Shown piece by piece: positions 24,085 to 33,328 of a DNA stretch of 64,000 bases; the stretch's first letter is position 1; each line of letters begins with the position of its first letter. Under the pieces are notes generated by a model. That model was not told where the DNA came from. It worked only from the letters and a program-made list of their open reading frames with translations, and searched no databases. The DNA comes from Fibrella arboris. GTDB lineage: Bacteria; Bacteroidota; Bacteroidia; Cytophagales; Spirosomataceae. Made by a program: the position numbers and the translations under genes. Location of the stretch: positions 248,001 through 312,000 of the forward strand of contig NZ_JBGGWE010000003.1 of NCBI RefSeq assembly GCF_041321095.1, written 5' to 3'.

Positions 24085-26568
24085 TTAATTAGCCCGCTGC
24101 ATTTCTTCTTCGGCGGCGGTGCGGCGCTGGCGGGCGGCTTTCAGCTTCTGGTTGCCGAAGGTGTAGCTCAGGTTCAGCAGCACCAGCCGGGTATCCTGCG
24201 TCATGCGGATGTGCTGGATGTTGGTCGGGGTGTTCATGGTGGCAATCGTCCGGTTGGTGTGCACCAGATCCTGCCCGCTCAGTTTTACCTTCAGCTTGGC
24301 GTTGACGGCCTTTTGCAACCCCGCATCGACCGACCCCAACCAGGGCGACGACCAGATCGCGTATACGCTCGGCGCACTGATCCGGCCGCTGAGTTCGGCA
24401 GTCCAGCCTTTACCCAGCACAATGGCGCTCGAACTGTTCAGACGCCCGGAAAACTGGCTTAGCGACAGCAGCGATTCCTGGTAATTGTAGTCGAACTGAT
24501 TGTAGAAACCGAGCAGCGTCGTCTGCATGGTCCAGCCTTTGGTGACCGTTACCGGGAAGCTGACCGTCAGGTTATACGCCTGCGACTTGCCGATGTTCTG
24601 AACAATGTAGTAGACCTTGTTGCCATCGAGCGGATAAGCCACAATGAACACCAGGTCAGACGTAAAACTGGCTCCTAGTGAGGTAAATACCTTACTGTTG
24701 AAGCCATGTTTTACCTCCAGCGAGTGCGTGTACTGTGGCCGTAGATACGGGTTTCCTTCCTGAAATGCGTAGGGGTCGACAAACGAGCGCGATGGGTTCA
24801 GGTTCTGGTAACTCGGCCGGTCGATCCGGTAGCTGTACGAGACGGCAAGCGTCTGGTTTTTAGCTATTGGCCTCGATATAAACAGGCTGGGAAACCAGTT
24901 CAGGTAGTTGCGTTCCACAATGCTTTTCAGCGTGATGGAGTTGCCTTCCGAGTGGGTATGCTCGGCCCGAAGGCCAACCTGCACGTCTGTTTGCCCGGCC
25001 CATTTTCCCGACAAACTCACGTACCCGGCATTGACCTGTTCGGTATACTGAAATTGATTCGAGCGGCTGGGGTCCATGCTCAGGTTGTCGCCCATTCCCG
25101 TAAATATGGTCAGGTTGTTGTCTGTTTTCACGGAGGTGCTCTTCACGCCCAGGTCCAGTTTCCACTTGCCGGGAAGCGTGCGGCTATAATCTGCTTTGAC
25201 CGACCGGATATCGACCGTTGTGGGCATCCGGTTGTCAAGTGCCGTTAACGAGTTAGGGTTGGCATTGGCCCCAATGGTCGTGGCGGTGAGCAGGGTGGTG
25301 GTGAACTCGCGCTGGTAGTGGCCCATGTCGAGGTCGGCGGCGAGTTGCCCGTTGTTACTTTTCCCGTCTTTGGCGGTAAGTGTATGCTGGAAGTTAAGGT
25401 TGACCAACTGATTACTCGTATGGGTAATCTGGGTCTTGGCGGTTTCGGTTTGCAGGTACACAGGCTGATCACTTCCCCGCCGAAATTGCGCTATGGCCGG
25501 TCCACGCTGATCGTTATTGTTCCAGAAGGCCGTCCAGACCAGGCCGATTGTCGTGTTTTTGGTCGGCATATAATCCAGGCCAGCTTTGGCATTCTGCCCC
25601 AGATCGCGGTAGACCAGGTACGTGTTCTGTTCAACAAAGCTGCGTTTGGTCAGGTCAACGGCCGCACCGGTGCCATCACCCTGGGCAGGCTGGTCACGGT
25701 CGGTGGTGAAGTTCCAGTAGTTGCCGCCCCGGTTGAGGCCATAACTCCCAAACAGATTTACCTTCGATTCGCGGTGATTCAGTTGCAGGCTGGTCCGTTC
25801 GCGGTCGAACCGGCCCGAACCACCCGTCAGCGAAGCCGACCCATTGGTGCCGACGTTATTGTTTTTCTTGAGCCGGATATTGATGATGCCTGAGTTGCCA
25901 GCCGCATCGTAGCGGGCACCGGGATTCGTGATCAGGTCGATCTTCTCAATGTTATCGCTCGGCATATTTTTGAGCAGGTTCACCACATCCTGCATCGACA
26001 GGTACGTCTGCTTGCCGTCGATCTGTACAATCACGCCGTCTTTACCACGCAGTTGAAGCGCGTCGTTCTGCCGGTCGACAGTTACGCCGGGGGCTTTTTC
26101 CAGCACCTCCAGGGCCGTGCTGCCGCTACCGATAATACTGCCTGCCACGTTGATCACCGTTCGGTCGGCTTCCTGCTCTACAAACGGTTTTTTAGTTACC
26201 ACCGCCACTTCGTTCAGCGTTTTAGCCGATTCACTCAGAGGCAAAACGAGTACGTCAACGGGTGTGGCTGCTACCTCAAATACGGCTGATTTGGCTGGTT
26301 TATAACCGATCGAACTGGCCATGACAACGTACCTGCCGGGACGAATACCAGTCAGTTCATACGTACCTGCCTCGCTGGTTACACCGCCTTTGGCTAAGGT
26401 GGAATCACGGGCATTGAGCAGGGCAATACTGGCAAAAGGAAGGGCCTTACCTGCGGCATCGCTGACGCTACCGCGGACGGTTGTATGCAGGCCGGCAACC
26501 GTGGATGATTGAGCCAGCGACAGCGAGGATAACCCTAGCAGGAAGAGGATGAGTAAACCAGCTTTCAT
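24085..26568 (-). CDS. Outer membrane beta-barrel receptor with carboxypeptidase-regulatory domain
   Basis: An 827-residue outer-membrane protein. Order: signal peptide (LILFLLGLSSLSLAQ), carboxypeptidase-D regulatory-like domain (RGSVSDAAGKALPFASIALL, to about 105), plug-like region (ALEVLEKAPGVTVDRQ, VVQ-type LRGKDGVIVQIDGKQTYL, NPGARYDAAGNSGIINIRLKK, to about 235), then a long beta barrel with many Tyr/Asn-rich strands. This is the family named outer membrane beta-barrel protein/TonB-dependent receptor without a clear TonB box. Ligand unknown. The upstream 225 bases contain paired 17-bp direct repeats and the upstream gene is an AraC-type hybrid kinase, its likely regulator. Confidence 0.88.
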   Translation of the reverse strand: MKAGLLILFLLGLSSLSLAQSSTVAGLHTTVRGSVSDAAGKALPFASIALLNARDSTLAKGGVTSEAGTYELTGIRPGRYVVMASSIGYKPAKSAVFEVAATPVDVLVLPLSESAKTLNEVAVVTKKPFVEQEADRTVINVAGSIIGSGSTALEVLEKAPGVTVDRQNDALQLRGKDGVIVQIDGKQTYLSMQDVVNLLKNMPSDNIEKIDLITNPGARYDAAGNSGIINIRLKKNNNVGTNGSASLTGGSGRFDRERTSLQLNHRESKVNLFGSYGLNRGGNYWNFTTDRDQPAQGDGTGAAVDLTKRSFVEQNTYLVYRDLGQNAKAGLDYMPTKNTTIGLVWTAFWNNNDQRGPAIAQFRRGSDQPVYLQTETAKTQITHTSNQLVNLNFQHTLTAKDGKSNNGQLAADLDMGHYQREFTTTLLTATTIGANANPNSLTALDNRMPTTVDIRSVKADYSRTLPGKWKLDLGVKSTSVKTDNNLTIFTGMGDNLSMDPSRSNQFQYTEQVNAGYVSLSGKWAGQTDVQVGLRAEHTHSEGNSITLKSIVERNYLNWFPSLFISRPIAKNQTLAVSYSYRIDRPSYQNLNPSRSFVDPYAFQEGNPYLRPQYTHSLEVKHGFNSKVFTSLGASFTSDLVFIVAYPLDGNKVYYIVQNIGKSQAYNLTVSFPVTVTKGWTMQTTLLGFYNQFDYNYQESLLSLSQFSGRLNSSSAIVLGKGWTAELSGRISAPSVYAIWSSPWLGSVDAGLQKAVNAKLKVKLSGQDLVHTNRTIATMNTPTNIQHIRMTQDTRLVLLNLSYTFGNQKLKAARQRRTAAEEEMQRAN

Positions 26569-26658
26569 GGTTGTATTGGTTTGTGTGGCCGACCAGTCCA
26601 GGGCGTTTTACCCTTTGATGATCGTAGCTCAAACTTCCTTCTTTACCACGCAACCGAC

Positions 26659-26696
26659 GTTCACTTTTGGGACAACCTTGTTCACTTTTGGGACAA
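26659..26696 (-). promoter_or_regulatory. Paired 17-bp direct repeat, probable activator site
   Basis: GTTCACTTTTGGGACAA occurs at 26659-26675 and again at 26680-26696, exact copies with a 21-base period (two helical turns). The pair lies about 90-130 bases upstream of the beta-barrel receptor gene, which reads leftward. AraC-type outputs of hybrid kinases bind direct repeats with this spacing, and such a regulator is the adjacent gene. Confidence 0.6.
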
Positions 26697-26792
26697 AATA
26701 CGTAGTCGACCAATAGTATATATACGCTATTTTAAAATAAGTGAATCTACCAGACACGTGTATCAACGTTGTGTACCCATCAACCAATCCGT

Positions 26793-29700
26793 TTAGCGGC
26801 CTACAAAGTCAGTTGGGCTCTGCTGGTAGGTCTGCTTAAAGAGCGTTGAGAAATAAGTAGGGCTTTCGAAGCCAACACTGTAGGCCGTTTGCGCTACCGA
26901 ATAACCGGCTCGTAATAGTTCGGCGGCGCGCCGGAGCCGATACTGCCGAATGAGGTCGTTGGCCGAAAGGTTGGTCAGCGAGGTCAGTTTGCGGTGCATG
27001 GTCCGTCGGCTCATGTTGTGCCGCTTCGCCAACTCATCGACGGTCAGGGAGGAATCGTCCAAACGGGACTCTATATACGCGTATACGTTCTTCAGAAATG
27101 AATCATCTATTTGAACAGGCTGAAACGCTGAATCGACCGATGTTAGTTGCTGGTGGTAGTACTGCTGGATAGTCTGACGGTGGGTCAACAGGTTCTGGAT
27201 CCTCAGATACAACTCATCCATGTGGAAAGGCTTGGTCAGGTAATCGTCGGCACCTTGTTCCAGTCCCGTTATCCGGCTTTGATGAGCAGCTTTGGCGGTC
27301 AGCAAAATCACTGCAATGTGGTTTGTTAAAGCCGTTGATTTGATGCAATGGGTAAGCTGGTAGCCGTCCATGCGGGGCATCATCACATCTGAGATCACCA
27401 GGTCGGGCAGTTCGTCCTGGATGAGTTGCCAGCCTTCTTCACCGTCACTGGCAGTCAGCACGCGGTACGAATCGGCCAGTTCACCAGCGATGAACGTCTT
27501 CAGTTCCGCATTATCGTCCACCACCACGACCAACGGATCCCCCGGCAGGAAGTGGTCAGTTGCCGGGTCTGTTTGCCTGCGTATGCCCTGCCCGACAAGC
27601 GGTGGTGTTGGCGCACTGACCGGCAGGGCATCAGACAACACAGGCACCGCAGCTACGGGTAGGTGCAGGGTGACTGTTGTCCCCGACGGGGGTTCGGTCC
27701 GGCTGTCTACGGCAATAGTACCATTCAGCAGAGCAGTCAATTCCTTCACCAGTGCTAACCCAATACCGGTGCCTTCGTAGGCGCGGGTACGGGAATCGTC
27801 GGCCTGATAAAAACGGTTGAAGATATGCGGCAGATGAGCCGCACTGATACCAATCCCCGTATCCTGCACCTGTACAGCAATCCGGTCTGGCGATACTAAT
27901 CGAATCGTAACGCCTACCTGCCCGCCCGACGGTGTAAACTTCAGCGCATTAGCCAATAAATTGCTGATAATTTTTTCCCATTTATCTGCATCGAACAGCC
28001 ATTCACCCGACGGCGTATCGGTGGTCAGCCGCAGTTCTATTCGTTTGGCTTCAGCCATGGGCCGAAACAGATCGACGCAGTGCCGGATAAACGCGATGCC
28101 ATTACCCCGCGAGAACGACACACCCATGTTGTTTCCCTCCAGTTTCGACAGGTCGAGGAGTTGATTGATCAGCCGCAACAATTGCTGGGCGTTGTTGTAG
28201 ATCGAAACCAGGGTTCTTCGGGTATACGAATCATGTTTATCTTCCTGCAAAAGCTTCTCCGTCGGCAACAGAATCAATGACAGCAGTGTCCGAAACTCGT
28301 GCGTTATGTTGGAAAAAAAACGGGTCTTCACCTCGTCGAGTGCCCGGAGCTGCTCTGCCTCCTGATGGTTACGCGCCAGTGCCTGCTGCTGCTGCAACTG
28401 CCTTACTCTGAACCGGATAACCCCCCACGCAAGGCCAGCCACGGCCAGCGCATAAAGGCCATACGCCCACCAGGTAGCCCAGATTGGGGGTAAGATCACG
28501 ACTGTCAGGTGCTTCGTCTGTCGGCTCCACTGCCCGTCGGCCCTGCTACAGTTGATGAGTAGTTGATACGTACCTGGGGCAAGCTGCGTATAATTGGCAG
28601 TCAGCTGATTCGCCGCATTGACCCAGTTCTCATCGACTCCGACCAACCGATACCGGTAGCGAATCTTGGCCATTTTGGCGTAATGCAGGCCGGCAAAACC
28701 AAACGTCAGGAAGTTTTGCGTGTAGTCGAGGCGCAGTTCCGAAAGCGCATTGATGGGTGCTGGTAAAGGAGAACCGGCCGTATTGGCGTCGACCAATACG
28801 TTGTTGACTTTCAGTGAGGTCAGCACCATCGGTGGATCATACAGGTCGTCATGGATCACCGCCGGATCAACCACGATTCGGCCTGCCAGCGTACCGAACA
28901 CCAGTTTTCCATCAGGCAGCACGGCCGATGAGGTCCGGCTGAATTCATTGGTAGCCAGCCCGTCATCCGTCGTAAAATGACGCCAGGTCAGCTGTTCAGG
29001 ATCGGCACTCGGCTTTATACGGACAAGTCCTTTGCTGGTAGCGCACCAGATAAACCCCTGGCGGTCGGCTTCCATTGTCTGAATCGTTCCGTTTGGGAAT
29101 CCTTCCGACTCACCCAGCCGCCGGAAGGTCATCGTGCGGGTGTTTAATCGGCAAAGGCCGCTCCCCGCCGTGCCGATCCAGAGTACCGTACTATCGAGCG
29201 GATCGGTGGCGAGGCAGTTGATGGTGTTGCCGGGCAGCGAATTGGCCGTGGCGGGGTCATTAAGCAATGGTGCATCGTATCGGCCCCGATCTATATCGTA
29301 CCGGAACAGCCCTAGCCCATATTGCGAACCAACCCACACCGAACGGCCCATCGGCTGAATGTCGCCCGCATCGTAGCCAGGGTTAGCCCTTTTGATCGGC
29401 AGGCGGCTGTTCGGGTGCAGATAGGCCCCCGCCCCGCCGAGGTCAGCGTCGACCAGCCCCTTGTCATTGGTATACAGCCAGATACGGCCCGAACGGGTCA
29501 CTTTCAGGCAGAGTTTGCAGCAAATAGCTCCATTGGTAGCGCGGAGTGAGGTGATCTCCGTCAACGCCCGCTGACCAGGTACGTAGCGGTACAGGTAAAA
29601 CGGATCAATCAGGTAGCCGTTTCCGTTGGCGGTTAGTGACAGACGCGGCCACCGCGCCACGGACCACACCTCAAGGCTATCGGGTCGCAAAACGCCCAGG

Positions 29701-30764
29701 TGCTGCTCCAGCAAGTCTTCCACAAATGACTTCTGAGTAGGCTGGAACGTAAACGGCAGCGCGTTGGCATCGTATCGGGTCAGGCCGCCCCGCGGGTTCA
29801 CCGACCACAATGCACCGGATCGATCACGTAGCTGAATGCGGGGTAAGGCGGGCAGCAGCGTCAGTTTACCCGCCGCCTCTACCCGATACAACTGGTTCAG
29901 GTAACCCAGGTAGATATGGTTATCACTGAGGGTTTTCAGCGTGTATGAGATCGGTCCACTCCGGCTCAGATCGGGTAACGGAATCGTACGAAACCGGTTC
30001 TGCGCCGGGTCGTAGAGCGCAATAGCCCTGTAATTGAACAACACGATCTGCCCGTTGGGGCCTTCCACCACTTCATGCCCATCGGCCGACGAAAAGCCGT
30101 TGTTTGGGGGTGTATGGGGCAAAGGAATAAACCGCTTTTGGCCTGTTCTTGTATTGAGTTGAAAAAGCCCTTTTGAACACGTACTGTAGATGTAGCCGGT
30201 AGCCGTCAGCACAAAGTCATGCAGGGTGTTGGGTTCGCCCACCAGCGCTGTGGCGTCGTAGACACGGATGGTTTTCCGGCTGATGTCGTAATCGATCAAC
30301 TGCACGCCGGGCATCAGCCCCCATGCATGCCGTCCATCGGCGCTCAGGTGGCACTGGCTGATGACGGCTTTGCGAGCAGCCAGAAAGGACGCATCGAGCA
30401 GGCTGGAGAACCGTTCAGTGGCCGGGTCGAATAGCTGGAACGTACCTGATTCCGTGCTGATAAGAAGTTGCCCCGTTGCCGTTTCTTCCAGCTGCCGGAT
30501 GATGTTGTCGGCCAGCGAGTTGGCGTTGCCGGGCATATGCCGGAACGTCTTTACACTATAGCCATCATACCGGGCCAGCCCGTCGGCGGTGCTGATCCAG
30601 ATGAATCCCGCCTTGTCCTGCACCATACCGGTGATATGACTGTTCGGCAGGCCGTCAGTTGTCGTTAGAAGGGTCTGGCGCGGAGGCTTAATCTGGGCTA
30701 CCGCCATCGACACCCAACAACAGACGGGCAGTATAAAGCAGGCCCGGCAGTTTGCTGCATTCAT
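26793..30764 (-). CDS. Hybrid two-component sensor kinase/response regulator with AraC output (HTCS)
   Basis: A 1323-residue single-protein signalling system. Signal peptide; two-component-regulator propeller repeats (from TTTDGLPNSHITGMVQDKAG, about 30-690); Y_Y_Y domain (KIRYRYRLVGVDENW, about 695-760); one membrane helix (WAYGLYALAVAGLAWGVIRF, about 765-790); HisKA with His822 in NITHEFRT; HATPase with NALKFTPSGG, DTGIGIS and GTGIGLAL; receiver domain with Asp1126 in SDVMMPRMDG; AraC HTH at about 1215-1323. It senses a ligand in the periplasm, often a glycan breakdown product, and binds DNA directly. The H-box reads HEFRTLL where HExRTPL is usual. It precedes the receptor gene and most likely controls it through the 26659 repeats. 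Confidence 0.93.
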   Translation of the reverse strand: MNAANCRACFILPVCCWVSMAVAQIKPPRQTLLTTTDGLPNSHITGMVQDKAGFIWISTADGLARYDGYSVKTFRHMPGNANSLADNIIRQLEETATGQLLISTESGTFQLFDPATERFSSLLDASFLAARKAVISQCHLSADGRHAWGLMPGVQLIDYDISRKTIRVYDATALVGEPNTLHDFVLTATGYIYSTCSKGLFQLNTRTGQKRFIPLPHTPPNNGFSSADGHEVVEGPNGQIVLFNYRAIALYDPAQNRFRTIPLPDLSRSGPISYTLKTLSDNHIYLGYLNQLYRVEAAGKLTLLPALPRIQLRDRSGALWSVNPRGGLTRYDANALPFTFQPTQKSFVEDLLEQHLGVLRPDSLEVWSVARWPRLSLTANGNGYLIDPFYLYRYVPGQRALTEITSLRATNGAICCKLCLKVTRSGRIWLYTNDKGLVDADLGGAGAYLHPNSRLPIKRANPGYDAGDIQPMGRSVWVGSQYGLGLFRYDIDRGRYDAPLLNDPATANSLPGNTINCLATDPLDSTVLWIGTAGSGLCRLNTRTMTFRRLGESEGFPNGTIQTMEADRQGFIWCATSKGLVRIKPSADPEQLTWRHFTTDDGLATNEFSRTSSAVLPDGKLVFGTLAGRIVVDPAVIHDDLYDPPMVLTSLKVNNVLVDANTAGSPLPAPINALSELRLDYTQNFLTFGFAGLHYAKMAKIRYRYRLVGVDENWVNAANQLTANYTQLAPGTYQLLINCSRADGQWSRQTKHLTVVILPPIWATWWAYGLYALAVAGLAWGVIRFRVRQLQQQQALARNHQEAEQLRALDEVKTRFFSNITHEFRTLLSLILLPTEKLLQEDKHDSYTRRTLVSIYNNAQQLLRLINQLLDLSKLEGNNMGVSFSRGNGIAFIRHCVDLFRPMAEAKRIELRLTTDTPSGEWLFDADKWEKIISNLLANALKFTPSGGQVGVTIRLVSPDRIAVQVQDTGIGISAAHLPHIFNRFYQADDSRTRAYEGTGIGLALVKELTALLNGTIAVDSRTEPPSGTTVTLHLPVAAVPVLSDALPVSAPTPPLVGQGIRRQTDPATDHFLPGDPLVVVVDDNAELKTFIAGELADSYRVLTASDGEEGWQLIQDELPDLVISDVMMPRMDGYQLTHCIKSTALTNHIAVILLTAKAAHQSRITGLEQGADDYLTKPFHMDELYLRIQNLLTHRQTIQQYYHQQLTSVDSAFQPVQIDDSFLKNVYAYIESRLDDSSLTVDELAKRHNMSRRTMHRKLTSLTNLSANDLIRQYRLRRAAELLRAGYSVAQTAYSVGFESPTYFSTLFKQTYQQSPTDFVGR

Positions 30765-30874
30765 GAAAAAAGCGGAAAAGATAGGTAGTGAAAACTACCA
30801 CTTAACTAACTAAACACCAAGAATTATGAGTGTACGGTTCTAGTATTTATACTTATGTCAATTTAACATAGATT

Positions 30875-30915
30875 CTGGTTGGTATGATGGCCTGGCAGGG
30901 CGTCATACTAACCAG
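30875..30915. terminator. Hairpin between kinase relic and HTCS gene
   Basis: Arms 30875-30887 and 30903-30915 form a 13-bp stem with one G-U pair and a 15-base loop. It lies just past the end of the decayed kinase gene in its direction of reading and 110 bases before the HTCS start. There is no U-run, so it may be a factor-assisted terminator or a regulatory hairpin. Confidence 0.4.
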
Positions 30916-30947
30916 CGCTACTTCACACATGCGTAAAGTCAACCACC

Positions 30948-31795
30948 TTAGGGTTTGATCTTTTTCCACCAGTTCCGAAGCGGCTCTGCCCATAGCGGGC
31001 CTGCCAGCAGCGCCGGCTTTTCGATCAGTTCCAGCACCCGACGCGCCGTTAGCCTGTCCTGGGCAGACACGGTCAATAATTTACCGATCAGTTGTACGCT
31101 GGCAGTCGACACAGCCGGATTCAGCCGGGTTGGTGGCAGGTAATCTGCTTTCCGAATCAACTGCCCTATTTCCGACTCGCTGCTCCCCCCAAAAGGCGAG
31201 TAACCCGTCAGCATTTCGCAGAGCAGCCCCCCCCAGTGCCCAACAGTCAGATGCCGGAGCGCTTTCACCCGTGAACTGCTCGGGTGCCATCGACGAAACA
31301 GTGCCTGCCAGATAACCCTGGCGGGTGGGCCGGGGCGCATGAGCTAGTCTGGCCAGTCCAAAATCCAGCAGTTTAGCACTATCGGGACGGAGTAATTTGA
31401 CATTGCCCGCCTTCAGGTCGCGATGCACGATACCCCGGTCGTGCAGGGTACGTTAGGGCAGACGCAATCTGGCCAATCAGTTTCCAGGCTACCGCTTCGG
31501 GAGATGGACCGTGCTTTTGCAGATGCTGTTCAATCGTTGGTCCCTCCCCGTATTCCCTCACCAGACAGAATAAGCCTTTGTCGGTGAAAAAATCATAGAC
31601 TGCCCCCACAGGCGGGTGCCGTAACGATGACTGGATCGTGGCCTCGTTCACAAACCGATCGGCCTGCTCTACCTGCCGGAGCAGTTTGATGGCAACGGGG
31701 CGGTTCGTTCCCGGCTGGTGGGCCTTCTACACTTCGCCCATTCCCCCGGAGCCCAGCCATTGGGTGAGCGTGTAGCCACGAATTGTCTGGTTCAT
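30948..31795 (-). pseudogene. Decayed eukaryotic-type Ser/Thr protein kinase
   Basis: Reading from 31795, the frame begins MNQTIRGYTLTQWLGSGGMG (a glycine-rich loop) but meets TAG at codon 23 (31729-31727). It resumes with RPVAIKLL (VAIK lysine) and VNEATIQSSLRHPPVGAVYDF. A +1 shift near 31447-31450 moves HRDLKAGN and LDFGLARL (catalytic loop and DFG) into the next frame. A second +1 shift in a run of eight G/C at 31227-31234 moves the C-lobe (LLCEMLTGYSPF) into the third. Removing one base at each shift restores a continuous ~280-residue kinase domain with all catalytic residues. No transmembrane tail follows. Three lesions make a pseudogene more likely than sequencing error, though the homopolymer one could be either. 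Confidence 0.85.
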
Positions 31796-31810
31796 GGCTG
31801 CCGTTATTGT

Positions 31811-32107
31811 TCAGAAACCAGCCTGTGTACTACCGGGGCCGAAGTACCGGTTCTTGTCTGTCCAGACGCCGGTTTTGGAGTCAATCTGGAAATTACACAG
31901 GTAGTGGGCCGAGTCGTTGAAGACGTAGTACCATTTGAGGCCCATTGAAATGAGCAGGGCCACAAACGGACTCATGAACAGCACTGTGAACAAGACCGGA
32001 TGCCGCCTGATTATTTCGTACAGTACACTGAAAAAGCCCTCATCATCGCGGCTTGCGGTGGCAACAGATGGAACCTCAGCAACAGGGGTAGACGACATAG
32101 CACGCAT
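31811..32107 (-). CDS. Small membrane protein, unknown
   Basis: About 98 residues from 32107 (MRAMSSTPVAEV); starts at 32098 or 32149 are also possible. A hydrophilic N-terminus is followed by one or two membrane segments (HPVLFTVLFMSPFVALLISM) and a soluble tail with FNDSAHYLCNFQIDSKTG. It sits directly upstream of the kinase relic (15 bases), so it may have been its membrane partner; with the kinase dead, its present role is unclear. No family recognised. Confidence 0.6.
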   Translation of the reverse strand: MRAMSSTPVAEVPSVATASRDDEGFFSVLYEIIRRHPVLFTVLFMSPFVALLISMGLKWYYVFNDSAHYLCNFQIDSKTGVWTDKNRYFGPGSTQAGF

Positions 32108-32300
32108 GATGGTGGTTGATTGGTAGAGCCTGACAAAGGTCTGCTCCAATCTGCTCTGGCACCATCCACGAAGACCTAGATTCTGCTATAGGAAAACCTG
32201 TATATTATCGACCATTCCGACCTTACCGGCTGACCATCAGCGCCGTATTGCGCTAGCTAACCCCGCCCCGGCGGGGCAGGCTGTACCTGGCCGCCTGTTT

Positions 32301-32750
32301 TCACCGGCCTCCCACCAGCCGCCGGTGATAATTTATCTGCCCGAGGTGATAGCCCAGATGCGTGGCCAGATGGACCAGCAAATAGCCCGTCGATGTCTTT
32401 TGCTCGAACACCAGCATCGGGTATTCTTCGTTCAAGCGCGTTTCTTCCAAGGCCAGTAGTGTCTGACTAACCATACCTATGGTATCGTCGAGTTGGGCCA
32501 ACATCACGGCGCGGGGTACGTCGCGCAGGGAAAACTCAAGCTCACGGTACCGAACGTACCCAGACTGACCCAGTTCACCGCCAATATACGTGTTTAGATT
32601 CCCGATCAGATGCAGGCACAGATTCCCGGCTGAATTGGTAATTCCCGGCGGCACAGCCCAGATCGTGGATTCATCGTGGTAGTGGCTCAGTTCGGTTTTG
32701 ACCCGGTTTAAATCGCGGGTAAACAAGGCGCTCAATGTTTCGAGTAGCAT
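32301..32750 (-). CDS. DinB-like metal-binding four-helix protein
   Basis: A 149-residue protein of the DinB/YfiT superfamily. The helical pattern and the His residues in NLCLHLIGNLNTYIGGELG and HLATHLGYHLGQINYHRR match the family's three-His metal site. Some members act as thiol-dependent S-transferases; many are uncharacterised stress proteins. The start MLLETLSALFTRDLNRVK fits the first helix. It is probably monocistronic, with a GC-rich palindrome (32261-32276) just after its stop as a possible terminator. Confidence 0.82.
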   Translation of the reverse strand: MLLETLSALFTRDLNRVKTELSHYHDESTIWAVPPGITNSAGNLCLHLIGNLNTYIGGELGQSGYVRYRELEFSLRDVPRAVMLAQLDDTIGMVSQTLLALEETRLNEEYPMLVFEQKTSTGYLLVHLATHLGYHLGQINYHRRLVGGR

Positions 32751-32837
32751 GGTGGTGATTTTTGTAAAAGTTAATCAGGCTGTTCAGCATAAAATAGCCT
32801 AACCAGTTTTACCCAGAGGTACTTATGGGTCAGGTGG

Positions 32838-33194
32838 TCAGGTACGTTGCCGGGTACATCGTCGGTGTCGGCTTGCAATCATGAGGCTATACTGCTCCGG
32901 TTCCTGATCGTAGCCAGTGCGGGGCAGCTCTGTCAACGCTGTTTTCCCGGTTTTAGGGTTGACTGTAAACAGCGGAATAGGCAACGACCCTTGCCGAAAG
33001 AGAAAAATAGGTTTCCGTTTCAGGAGATCGCCTTTCGGTGCCACCACGGCGAAGGTGATTGAATCGCCGGGAAAGGAATTGGCGAAAGGAATAGTAAATA
33101 CGACACAGTCGCCCATCTGCCGCTGGGTACGTTGCGCGAAAGATGGCCGCCTTCCCAGCGTTAGTAACAAGCTAAACAAGGCGAGTTGGTTCAT
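32838..33194 (-). CDS. Small secreted protein, unknown
   Basis: A 118-residue protein starting with a plausible signal peptide (MNQLALFSLLLTLGRRPSFA). The mature part has an alternating hydrophobic pattern (CVVFTIPFANSFPGDSITF, KPIFLFRQGSLPIPLFTVN) that suggests a small beta-sandwich. The last 14 residues are unusually basic (SRHRRCTRQRT), which could mean a late frameshift. No family recognised. A long perfect inverted repeat follows upstream between it and transaldolase. Confidence 0.55.
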   Translation of the reverse strand: MNQLALFSLLLTLGRRPSFAQRTQRQMGDCVVFTIPFANSFPGDSITFAVVAPKGDLLKRKPIFLFRQGSLPIPLFTVNPKTGKTALTELPRTGYDQEPEQYSLMIASRHRRCTRQRT

Positions 33195-33256
33195 GTTGGC
33201 AGCGATGATCGGTTCGCTGGCAAAGATGACAAACAGGGCGCTTCGGCTCCAATATA

Positions 33257-33322
33257 CGATTTGTTAAAAGCCGACGGGCGAACCCCTTTGCAGCAGTTCG
33301 CCCGTCGGCTTTTAACAAATCG
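33257..33322. terminator. 27-bp perfect inverted repeat, bidirectional terminator-like
   Basis: Arms 33257-33283 and 33296-33322 are exact reverse complements around a 12-base loop. The core is GC-rich and the outer ends carry TTTTAACAA on either strand, so each strand offers a short U-tract. It lies 7 bases after the transaldolase stop. The length is well above that of a normal intrinsic terminator. Confidence 0.8.
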
Positions 33323-33328
33323 GCCGGC

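Noticed and set aside
25318..25893. + strand open frame of 191 codons opposite the TonB-type receptor
   Set aside because: Antisense shadow in a GC-rich gene whose - strand product is clearly a beta-barrel receptor.
30948..31795. Programmed frameshifting or phase-variable kinase
   Set aside because: A nonsense codon and two independent insertions are present; no single slip restores the protein.
32261..32276. GC palindrome after the DinB-like gene
   Set aside because: Short stem, almost no loop and no T-run on either side; too weak to list as a terminator.
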